DNA of 29,613 nt from the NCBI GenBank assembly GCA_023417315.1, contig JAEZFW010000002.1:1-29613 (forward strand), read 5' to 3'. Under the pieces are notes generated by a model, which saw nothing but the letters and a program-made list of their open reading frames with translations, was not told where the DNA came from and did not search any database. Origin of the DNA: Pseudomonadota bacterium. GTDB lineage: Bacteria > Pseudomonadota > Gammaproteobacteria > Steroidobacterales > Steroidobacteraceae. Shown piece by piece: positions 23,185 to 29,613 of this stretch (within the stretch, counting starts at the first letter, position 1; each line of letters begins with the position of its first letter). The position numbers and the translations under genes are program-made.

Positions 23185-23404
23185 CTCGCCAAGCACGCCA
23201 AGCCCCGCAAAGGAAGAATGATCGATTCTTGATTTCTTACCTCCGCGTCTCTGCGTCTCCACGAGAGTTAGTCTCCACATGGCCGCACGGCACCCGGAAG
23301 AAATGATCTCGCAGAGACGCAAAGACGCGGAGATCAGAAGAGGAGTCAAAGCTCAGAATGAACGATCCCTCATCTTCCTTTGCGGGCTTGGCGTGCTTGG
23401 CGAG
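23185..23404. repeat. Two-layer nested inverted repeat after pdsS
   Basis: Outer arms 23185-23224 and 23363-23404 are made of 9-nt units such as CTCGCCAAG and CACGCCAAG, mirrored on the right by CTTGGCGTG and CTTGGCGAG. Inner arms 23236-23265 and 23310-23339 are made of 8-nt units CTCCGCGT and CTCTGCGT, mirrored by ACGCAGAG-type units. Both layers share one centre (about 23266-23309). The two motifs are widespread as repeats in bacterial genomes. Confidence 0.85.
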
Positions 23405-23469
23405 AGTCTCTTCTCACTCTTGCTGTCGAATCCCTTTACAGAGGAGAACGTGCGCGTTCGTGGCACGAA

Positions 23470-23806
23470 ACCTACAAGCGTCGTAAATGCTTGAACCTGC
23501 TGCGGTGTGCGCACGACAGGCACGCGACTTGCTCACCTTGTATGCAATCGCGGAAGACGCCCGATTGGTGTTCAGCGCGAGAGTGGCAGAGAAAGCGGGG
23601 ATGGCACCGCTAGGGGAGTGACCTCGTAGGGAGAGAACAAAGCCTAAGGAGGTGGCGAACTGACGTCCTTGGTCGGCCGCAGGCTAGTGAGGTAAGAGGA
23701 GTTAGAGCGACACAGCGACGTTTCCTGATTCGATCGGCGCGCCCAAACAACTCGAAGAAGTCGCCGGTCCGGAAACGAAAAGCCCCGCAACGCGGGGCTT
23801 TTTTTT
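23470..23806 (+). other. Gene-free stretch ending in a strong terminator; possible small RNA
   Basis: No credible reading frame is present. A hairpin at 23621-23653 pairs ACCTC and TAGG with CCTA and GAGGT around a 12-nt purine loop. The region ends in the terminator at 23781-23806, 616 nt beyond the pdsS stop. It does not resemble tmRNA, RNase P RNA, 4.5S or 6S RNA by eye. A transcript that ends here could be an independent small RNA or the long tail of the pdsS message. No convincing promoter was found. Confidence 0.25.
23781..23806 (+). terminator. Strong Rho-independent terminator
   Basis: AGCCCCGC, an AAC loop and GCGGGGCT are followed by eight T residues on the plus strand. On the minus strand the stem is followed by TTTTCGTTT, so it could also end the ydbH-ydbL transcript. 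Confidence 0.9.
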
Positions 23807-23828
23807 GGAAGAGGCTCGTCACTAGAAG

Positions 23829-23903
23829 TGGTTGGTGGCTAATTTTGATAGGTGGTTGGCTCGGTTCATTGCTGTCTTACTAACCACCGATCACTAATCA
23901 CCT
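23829..23903. repeat. Inverted repeat with heptamer-tandem arms (GTGGTTG family)
   Basis: The left arm (23829-23859) holds GTGGTTG, GTGGCTA and later GGTGGTTGG. The right arm (23880-23903), on the minus strand, reads GTGATTA, GTGATCG, GTGGTTA. The centre is about 20 nt. It lies 11 nt beyond the ydbL stop codon. Confidence 0.75.
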
Positions 23904-23914
23904 CGTCTCCAACC

Positions 23915-24553
23915 CTACTTCCGCTGCCAGTTACCCTTCGCGTCCTGGTAATACCAGCCTGCGGACGCCTTGCTGATCCAGCGCTCCGCAAACGTACTGC
24001 GAATGTCGGCTTCCCATTCAGGATGATTGTTCGCGGTCGCGATCTCGCGATACAGATTCACCCGATCCGCATTCTCTTCCGCCACGAGCTTCCGAGCGGC
24101 ATTGCGCTCGGGCAACGGAATGAGGTTCTGATCGCGCACTTCGATGAGCCCGTCCTGAGTGAAACCGATCGCACCGGAGTCGTAGAACTTCTTGAGCTGC
24201 GCATGACGCGCTTCCATCGACTGCGTCAGCTGACGAATGGCGGGCGTCGAGACGTTCAAGTCCGCTTGCGCATGCGCCGGCGGGATCAGCGTATCGAGCA
24301 CAGCTGTCGCGGCAGCCATCATCACGCGCTTGGCACGCGGTTGAAACTCCCAAGTGCCCTGCGCTCCCGACTCCTTGGACTGATCCGTCTCGTTGGACTG
24401 GGGTTTGCGCGACGACTGAGGACCCCATACGTCCTCGATGATGCGATCGGCCGCCTTCTCAGCCGCTGCGGCCGGGAAGTAGACATTGATCGTGACGCAT
24501 GCCGAGAGCGCGAGCGAAACGGCAAGGATTTTGATGACCGCCATCCGAAACAT
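23915..24553 (-). CDS. ydbL: YdbL-like DUF1318 lipoprotein
   Basis: This 212-residue protein has a lipoprotein signal with lipobox L-S-A-C19 directly followed by VTINVYFPAAAAEKAADRIIEDVWG (20-44). The rest contains a variable linker (45-75) and the DUF1318 domain (about 95-200), with LNVSTPAIRQLTQSMEARHAQLKKFYDSGAIGFTQDGLIEVRD. In E. coli, YdbL is a small periplasmic partner of YdbH and the outer-membrane lipoprotein YnbE in an intermembrane lipid bridge. Here no separate ynbE is present and YdbL itself carries the lipobox. GAGGAG sits 6 nt before the ATG. It lies downstream of ydbH on the same strand. Confidence 0.88.
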   Translation of the reverse strand: MFRMAVIKILAVSLALSACVTINVYFPAAAAEKAADRIIEDVWGPQSSRKPQSNETDQSKESGAQGTWEFQPRAKRVMMAAATAVLDTLIPPAHAQADLNVSTPAIRQLTQSMEARHAQLKKFYDSGAIGFTQDGLIEVRDQNLIPLPERNAARKLVAEENADRVNLYREIATANNHPEWEADIRSTFAERWISKASAGWYYQDAKGNWQRK

Positions 24554-24627
24554 CGGAACTCCTCAATCGTCCTATCCGGCACAGGCAACCTGCGCAGATT
24601 AAACCTTTCGATGCACCGCTTTCAAAG

Positions 24628-24673
24628 CGACGTAAAGAGTGCGCTCTTTACGTCGTCCCGTCGAAGAACGGGA
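24628..24673. repeat. Double hairpin between ydbH and ydbL
   Basis: A perfect 12-bp stem, CGACGTAAAGAG and CTCTTTACGTCG with a TGCG loop, lies at 24628-24655. It is followed by CCCGT and ACGGG (24657-24672) and ATCCAG, which resembles the common CGTC-type REP core. It occupies the only gap of the ydbH-ydbL operon. Confidence 0.8.
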
Positions 24674-24683
24674 TCCAGACGAG

Positions 24684-26804
24684 TCAATCGACGACGGGCC
24701 CACCCGACTCCGTCGCCGCGATGAGCTGCTGCACGAGGCGTGGCCAATCTACTCGCCGAGCGTTCCCGATGACGTCGATGCGAGGCAGACCGCGCCCCTG
24801 CACCAGATAGTACCCGCCATTCGGAGCCGGGCCGACGCCGCCCATCTCGCACACTTCGTTCTGAAGCCTGCACGAAATACCGAGCCGCGCATAATTGAAT
24901 TCTTCGAAGAAGCGCAAGAAACCGCTCGATAGCGCGGCGGTGACCCCGGCTCCGCCGCCGCCGATGCTGCCGATGTTCTCGACGGCTCGCTGACTGATGC
25001 GACGCCGTGAACGATCGCCCGGCGGCGTGTACAGCCGCGCGTCGAGCGCGATCGGCGTCCAGTTGAAGAGCTCGAGACCGTGAATGCCACCCGATAGACG
25101 CCCTGTAATGCGACCGAAGGAGAACGCGCTCGTGACCAGATCGAGATCGAGCCGATCGAGATCGATGTTTGCGTACAGCCGCGGCCAATTACCAAAAGGT
25201 TCATCGAGCCTCAGGTCGCTCACCGTCACGAGGCCATCGAACACGCGTGCCTCGAGGGTCGTCTCGAGTTTGAGGACGCCTTCTTCCAATAGCAGGTTCG
25301 TGAGCGAGCCGCTCAATTGACCGCCGAACTCGGGCCAACCGAACGCACGACACAACCGCGACACGCTGATCGGATGAATAGTGGCATCGACTCTGAAGCC
25401 AACTTCTGCGGAGCCGGCACGCTGCACGCTCAGGGCATCGATCTGGAGCGCTCCATCGAGCAAGGGAATGCGAGAGGGAGCAAGCAGTCGGAAATCGCGC
25501 CCGGCGGTCGCAAAGCGCAGTGCTGCCTCCCCGAAGTCTAAGCCATATATCGCGCCCGAGGACCAGCGGAGCTCGGAGGCTCGCGCTGCTTCGATCTCGC
25601 CTTCGTCCGCGTCCCAGTGCCACTCACCGCTCAAACCGCGTATCGCGACTGCGGGTTGCTCGCCCTCGGCATCGAATTCGTGAACGATCAGATCGAGCCT
25701 GAGAGGCTTCCCTGCCTCGATCGCAATCGCGCCCGATAGTCGGCCCTGGGTTTGCAGCGATTTCACACTCGTATCGAGCAACAGCGGCTGCATGTAGCTG
25801 TCATACGCGCCAGGAAAGACGAGATCTTGGATCGTGATGTTTGCGTCCCGAACTTGCGGCGCGTCGCCAAGAAGAAGCGCAATGCGACCTTCCGCTTTCA
25901 TCACATCCGCATGCCCTACGCGAAAAGTCTCAGCGATCACCTCTCCGGCATCGGTGAGCTTCCCTCGTGCAGTCAGATCGAAACTATGCGCGCCGAAGTC
26001 GAGGAAAATCGGCTCCGCATAGCCTTGACCGCGATCGGCATGAACCCTCGCCTCGTAGCGCCATGCGTCGCTCGCTCTGCTCAATGAAATCTCGAAACGC
26101 GCACCGAGTGCATCCGTCGCAAGACTGCCGCTCTCGTTATTCGCAGTGAGCGCATCGATCGTGCCGTTGACGCTCATCGTTGCCACTTGCCCACCCGCAC
26201 CGGTGGCATTGAACTTGAGGCTCGTCGCACCCGTCGCGCTTGCGAGCGGAAGCTCGACTTGGAACTTTTGCAGAAGACCCATCAAAGGTTCGAGCGGCAA
26301 CGCCTCGAGCGTTCCCTCGATGTTCCATCTGTCCTCACGCAAACTCGCATTCAGCGCAGCGTTTCCAGCGCTCACCTGCAAACCTTGGATTTGTAGATCG
26401 AGCGCACCGCTCGCGCGCTCGTATCTCACTTGGGCCAATAGTCGTTGCCGACCTAGCAGCGGCATGTCGGCGTCGATGCGCGCATCGCGACAGGCGATCT
26501 GGGTTTTGGAGAGCTCGACGTCAGGACACGCGATTGAAACGTTGCGCATGGGCTCCGGCAGTTGCGCGAGCTTCACCGAGCGGATCTGCAACCGGCCGAC
26601 TGTTCCTCGCGCAGTGAGCTCGAGGTGAGCGAGGAGCCCTTGAGCAGTCCAACCCGGCCCCGCGATCGCGTCGATCTCGAGCTCGATATCGTCAATTGCT
26701 TGCGCCCCAGTGAACGCAAGCAACCCGATCACGGGAAACGACAACAGAATCGACAACGATCGGGACAACCGCAGGCGTGCGCTTGGGCGCGAGCTCGACT
26801 TCAT
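24684..26804 (-). CDS. ydbH: YdbH-like AsmA-family intermembrane lipid-transport protein
   Basis: This is a 706-residue protein with one N-terminal membrane helix (about 15-35, LSILLSFPVIGLLAFTGAQA) and a long periplasmic beta-rich region. The C-terminal part has the YdbH signature: GAGVTAALSSGFLRFFEEFNYARL and GGYYLVQGRGLPRIDVIG followed by VDWPRL. YdbH, with TamB and YhdP, moves phospholipids from inner to outer membrane along a hydrophobic groove. E. coli YdbH is longer (879). The start is the ATG at 26804; a TTG at 26813 is possible. ydbL follows after 130 nt. It is divergent from the GH3 gene. Confidence 0.85.
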   Translation of the reverse strand: MKSSSRPSARLRLSRSLSILLSFPVIGLLAFTGAQAIDDIELEIDAIAGPGWTAQGLLAHLELTARGTVGRLQIRSVKLAQLPEPMRNVSIACPDVELSKTQIACRDARIDADMPLLGRQRLLAQVRYERASGALDLQIQGLQVSAGNAALNASLREDRWNIEGTLEALPLEPLMGLLQKFQVELPLASATGATSLKFNATGAGGQVATMSVNGTIDALTANNESGSLATDALGARFEISLSRASDAWRYEARVHADRGQGYAEPIFLDFGAHSFDLTARGKLTDAGEVIAETFRVGHADVMKAEGRIALLLGDAPQVRDANITIQDLVFPGAYDSYMQPLLLDTSVKSLQTQGRLSGAIAIEAGKPLRLDLIVHEFDAEGEQPAVAIRGLSGEWHWDADEGEIEAARASELRWSSGAIYGLDFGEAALRFATAGRDFRLLAPSRIPLLDGALQIDALSVQRAGSAEVGFRVDATIHPISVSRLCRAFGWPEFGGQLSGSLTNLLLEEGVLKLETTLEARVFDGLVTVSDLRLDEPFGNWPRLYANIDLDRLDLDLVTSAFSFGRITGRLSGGIHGLELFNWTPIALDARLYTPPGDRSRRRISQRAVENIGSIGGGGAGVTAALSSGFLRFFEEFNYARLGISCRLQNEVCEMGGVGPAPNGGYYLVQGRGLPRIDVIGNARRVDWPRLVQQLIAATESGGPVVD

Positions 26805-26822
26805 CCGACGCAACTCTCGCGC

Positions 26823-26838
26823 CGTTGCTCAAGCAACG
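26823..26838. promoter_or_regulatory. Perfect palindrome upstream of ydbH
   Basis: CGTTGCT and AGCAACG flank a 2-nt spacer (CA). It is 18 nt before the ydbH start codon on the minus strand. It could be an operator or a small leader hairpin. Confidence 0.4.
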
Positions 26839-26889
26839 TTCCACGCACAGGCCGATCGCGATCTGCCCTGCAAATCGACATTCGTGAAA

Positions 26890-26904
26890 TTGACAACGTT
26901 GTCA
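26890..26904 (+). promoter_or_regulatory. LacI-type operator overlapping the -35 of the GH3 gene
   Basis: TGACAACGTTGTCA (26891-26904) is a perfect 14-bp palindrome with a central CG, the shape of LacI/GalR-family operators. A consensus -35 hexamer TTGACA (26890-26895) is embedded in it; the best -10 (GATTCT, 26913-26918) is weak. Binding would block the promoter. No LacI gene is in the window. Confidence 0.65.
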
Positions 26905-26967
26905 CGTGATGGGATTCTCCGCGCGGCCGGTATGCTCGGTCCGCCACGAAAATAAGCCGGAGGTCCA

Positions 26968-29529
26968 ATGATCAGGGTTTGGGGGAATCGTTACCCGTCT
27001 CGCATGTTGGTTGCAGGGGTCTTGCTTGCGCTTGGGCTCACCGCCTGCTCGAAGAAAGAAACACCGTCGAACACCGAAACCGCGAACGCCGCGTCGACTG
27101 TGAATCCAGAAGTCTGGCCGCAGCCGCAAGCGCCCGCCATCGACGACAGCGCGCTGCAAGCCCGGCTCGATCAGTTGCTGAAATCTCTCAGCGTCGAGGA
27201 GAAGGTCGGTCAAATCATCCAAGCCGATCTGTGCTGCGTCACGCCCGAAGACGTTCGCCAGTATCGCCTCGGCTCCATCCTGGTCGGCGGCAACTCCGGT
27301 CCGAATGGCGATGACCTCGCACCCGCGCCGAAATGGCTCGAGGCAGCAGATGCGTTCTACGCCGCCTCCATGGATACGAGTGATGGTAAGCACGCGATTC
27401 CGATTCTGTGGGGTGTCGACGCCGTTCACGGCCATAACAACATCATCGGCGCGACGCTGTTCCCGCACAACGTGGCCCTTGGCGCCACGCGCAATCCCGA
27501 GCTCATCGAGCGGATCGGCGAGGTCACCGCACGCGAGCTGCGCGTCACGGGGCAAGAATGGACGTTCGCGCCGACGATCGCGGTCTCGCAAGATATTCGC
27601 TGGGGTCGCGCATACGAATCGTACTCGGAGAATCCCGAGATCTTCCCAGAGTACGCCGCAGCGATGGTACGCGGATTACAGGGTAATCCCGGCGACGCCG
27701 ACTTCCTGCGCGGCGAGCATGTGATCTCCACGGTGAAGCACTATGTCGGCGACGGCGGTACGCTGGATGGTCGCGATCAAGGCGACAACCGTGCTTCGGA
27801 AGCCGACCTGCGTGACATCCATGGTGCCGGATACCCCGCTGCCATCAGCGCTGGCGTGCAGGTCGTCATGGCCTCATTCAATAGCTGGCACGGTGAAAAA
27901 CTCCACGGCCACAAAGGCCTGCTGCACGATGTGTTGAAGCAGCGCATGGGCTTCACCGGCTTCGTCGTGGGCGATTGGAATGGCCATGGACAAGTCAAGG
28001 GCTGCACGAACGAGAGCTGCGCTGCATCCGTGAACGCGGGTCTCGATATGTTCATGGCACCGGACTCGTGGAAGGGCTTGTATCAGAACACGCTCGATCA
28101 GGTGCGCTCTGGTCAGATCTCGATGGAACGGCTCGACGAAGCAGTGCGTCGGATCCTGACAGTGAAATTGCGTTCCGGATTGTTCGAAGCCGGTGCGCCT
28201 TCGAGCCGCGCGCCTGCAGGGCAATTCAAGCTGTTGGGCGCGCCTGAGCATCGGGCCGTTGCACGTCAAGCAGTGCGCGAATCGCTCGTACTGCTCAAGA
28301 ACTCGAAGGGCGTACTGCCGATCAAGCCGAAGTCGCGCGTGCTCGTTGCCGGCGATGGTGCCGACAACATTCCAAAGCAGAACGGCGGCTGGACGCTCAC
28401 CTGGCAAGGCACGGGCATCACGAACCAGCATTTCCCGAATGCCGATTCGATCTTCAGCGGCATCGCCTCTGCTGTGAAAGCCGCAGGAGGCACTGCGACG
28501 CTAAGCGTGTCGGGCGCGTACACGACGAAACCGGATGTCGCGATCGTCGTTTACGGCGAAGATCCGTACGCCGAGTTCCAAGGCGACGTCGATACGCTCG
28601 AGTACAAGCCGGGCAACAAAGCGGACCTCGAGCTCTTGAAGAAACTGCGCGCGGATAACATCCCGGTGGTGTCCGTGTTCCTCTCGGGTCGGCCCATGTG
28701 GGTCAACCCCGAGCTGAATGCATCGGATGCGTTCGTTGCAGCCTGGTTGCCTGGCTCCGAAGGCGCGGGTATCGCCGATGTGATCGTTGCAAAGCGCGAT
28801 GGCTCCGTGAATCACGATTTCAAGGGAAAGCTGTCGTTCTCGTGGCCGCGTACGCCGACGCAGACGAAAGCGAACCCGGGTTCAGAGCCGCATCTCTTCC
28901 CGTATGGCTTCGGCTTGACGTACAGCGATCCGGGCGAGCTTTCAGCGTTGCCTGAAGAGATCAGCGAAGGCGAGGACGGCGCGACCTCGACGCGCGTGTA
29001 CTTCGCTCAAGGCAGACCCGGCGCAGGCTGGTTCCTTGCAGTCGGCGAAAACGCTGGACGCACGCGACTCGAGAACACGACCGGTCGCTCACCGGGCGGA
29101 GTCGTCACCGTGAGCGCAATCGATCGCGCGGCGCAGGAAGATGCTCGTCTCGCAGACTGGTCCGGATCCGGCGCAGGAACGCTCGCTCTGCAAGGCGCCG
29201 CTCCGATCGATCTGCAGCGAGAGGCGAACGGCCAGCTCTCGCTCGCCTTCGAATATCGCGTCGATGCGCCGCCGACGAAGGACGTCGAGCTTGCGATCGA
29301 GTGTGGCGAGAAATGCAGCGGAACGTTTGCTCTAGGCGATCGCCTGCGTCAAGCGCCGAAGGGCGAGTGGCAGCAGCTCAAGGTGCTGCTGCAATGTTTC
29401 CAGAAGACCGGCACTGACATGCGCAACGTGACGGCACCCTTCGCAGTGACGACCGAGGGCACCATGCAACTCGGCATTGCGAACGTACGTTTAGAAACGG
29501 GCGTGGCCGACGCAGTCGGATGTGAATGA
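26968..29529 (+). CDS. Glycoside hydrolase family 3 beta-glucosidase lipoprotein (ExoP/CelD-like)
   Basis: This 853-residue exo-beta-glucosidase probably releases glucose from beta-1,3/1,4-linked oligoglucans. A lipoprotein signal ends at C27 (G-L-T-A-C), placing it in the periplasm or on the outer membrane. The TIM-barrel domain (about 65-410) has ILWGVDAVHGHNN, STVKHYVGDGGT and GFVVGDWNGHGQ, with the nucleophile D336. The alpha/beta sandwich follows (about 430-650; RESLVLLKNSKGVLP, YGFGLTY). A C-terminal domain (about 665-853) resembles that of marine ExoP and may bind sugar. GGAGG lies 7 nt upstream of the ATG. It has its own LacI-type operator, so it is probably induced by glucan fragments. 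Confidence 0.92.
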   Translation: MIRVWGNRYPSRMLVAGVLLALGLTACSKKETPSNTETANAASTVNPEVWPQPQAPAIDDSALQARLDQLLKSLSVEEKVGQIIQADLCCVTPEDVRQYRLGSILVGGNSGPNGDDLAPAPKWLEAADAFYAASMDTSDGKHAIPILWGVDAVHGHNNIIGATLFPHNVALGATRNPELIERIGEVTARELRVTGQEWTFAPTIAVSQDIRWGRAYESYSENPEIFPEYAAAMVRGLQGNPGDADFLRGEHVISTVKHYVGDGGTLDGRDQGDNRASEADLRDIHGAGYPAAISAGVQVVMASFNSWHGEKLHGHKGLLHDVLKQRMGFTGFVVGDWNGHGQVKGCTNESCAASVNAGLDMFMAPDSWKGLYQNTLDQVRSGQISMERLDEAVRRILTVKLRSGLFEAGAPSSRAPAGQFKLLGAPEHRAVARQAVRESLVLLKNSKGVLPIKPKSRVLVAGDGADNIPKQNGGWTLTWQGTGITNQHFPNADSIFSGIASAVKAAGGTATLSVSGAYTTKPDVAIVVYGEDPYAEFQGDVDTLEYKPGNKADLELLKKLRADNIPVVSVFLSGRPMWVNPELNASDAFVAAWLPGSEGAGIADVIVAKRDGSVNHDFKGKLSFSWPRTPTQTKANPGSEPHLFPYGFGLTYSDPGELSALPEEISEGEDGATSTRVYFAQGRPGAGWFLAVGENAGRTRLENTTGRSPGGVVTVSAIDRAAQEDARLADWSGSGAGTLALQGAAPIDLQREANGQLSLAFEYRVDAPPTKDVELAIECGEKCSGTFALGDRLRQAPKGEWQQLKVLLQCFQKTGTDMRNVTAPFAVTTEGTMQLGIANVRLETGVADAVGCE

Positions 29530-29613
29530 GCTGACCTGTAACGCGGACAGGGGTCCCAAGTGGCCCCACTCCCCAGCATCCGGAGGAGAGCACCGCCACA
29601 TTTAGTCAAGCCG

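Noticed and set aside
23280..23613. Small open frames after pdsS (71 and 77 codons)
   Set aside because: They are translated repeat arms and spacer with no family resemblance or ribosome binding site.
23470..23806. tmRNA, RNase P RNA, 4.5S or 6S RNA
   Set aside because: None of the conserved core sequences of these RNAs could be found by eye; the stretch is kept only as an unassigned candidate transcript.
23852..24724. A 290-codon plus-strand frame opposite ydbL
   Set aside because: It is antisense to a clear DUF1318 gene with a lipobox and a good Shine-Dalgarno, and it runs through two repeats.
29536..29552. LexA-type SOS box (CTGT ... ACAG) near the right end
   Set aside because: The spacing between half sites is 7 nt, not the 8 nt of the gammaproteobacterial consensus, and no SOS gene follows in the window.
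29578..29613. Start of another gene at the right edge
   Set aside because: A purine-rich CGGAGGAGAG is present, but no start codon with a readable frame can be supported in the remaining bases.

Overview
The window is a dense, GC-rich stretch of chromosome from a gammaproteobacterium. Gene content and order (rpmG-rpmB-radC-coaBC-dut-pyrE, and mutM-coaD-rsmD-ftsY-ftsE-ftsX-rpoH) match conserved gammaproteobacterial clusters. The coaD/rsmD/ftsYEX/rpoH linkage resembles Pseudomonas. The overall flavour (PdsR/PdsS-type two-component system, lipoprotein GH3 glucosidase, DUF6763, abundant REP-like repeats) suggests the Xanthomonadales/Nevskiales/Steroidobacterales area; this placement is an inference. 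No phage, IS element, CRISPR array, tRNA or rRNA was seen.

Layout. 1-2.5 kb: LysR regulator, trmB, and a DUF6763-like protein. 2.6-4.4 kb (minus): an AmpG-type MFS permease followed by a small Rieske protein. 4.5-9.4 kb: pyrE, a DUF4124 envelope protein, dut and coaBC (minus), radC, rpmB, rpmG. 9.7-12.5 kb: a membrane Delta-9 fatty acid desaturase (minus), mutM (plus), coaD and rsmD (minus, overlapping by 4 nt). 13.2-17.3 kb: ftsY, ftsE-ftsX and rpoH. 17.4-20.1 kb: an OmpA/YiaD lipoprotein and an Mpo1-like membrane protein (minus), then a glutaryl-CoA dehydrogenase. 20.3-23.2 kb: a response regulator/histidine kinase pair of the proteobacterial dedicated-sortase type. 23.2-23.9 kb: gene-free, with nested inverted repeats and a strong terminator. 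23.9-26.8 kb (minus): ydbH and ydbL, of the intermembrane lipid-transport bridge type. 27-29.5 kb: a GH3 beta-glucosidase lipoprotein behind a LacI-type palindrome.

Two things stand out. First, most gene ends are followed, often within 10 nt of the stop codon or overlapping it, by an inverted repeat. In several unrelated sequence families the arms are themselves imperfect tandem repeats of 7-9 nt. The repeats supply the last codons of lysR-type, trmB, dut and ompA-type genes, separate ftsY from ftsE, and fill the leader of the histidine kinase gene. Second, rpoH is preceded by a near-perfect CIRCE operator (HrcA site) overlapping a sigma-E-like promoter, which suggests that repressor-type and sigma-type heat-shock control are wired together.

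Most functional calls rest on clear motifs. Promoters and operators were found by eye and are predictions.
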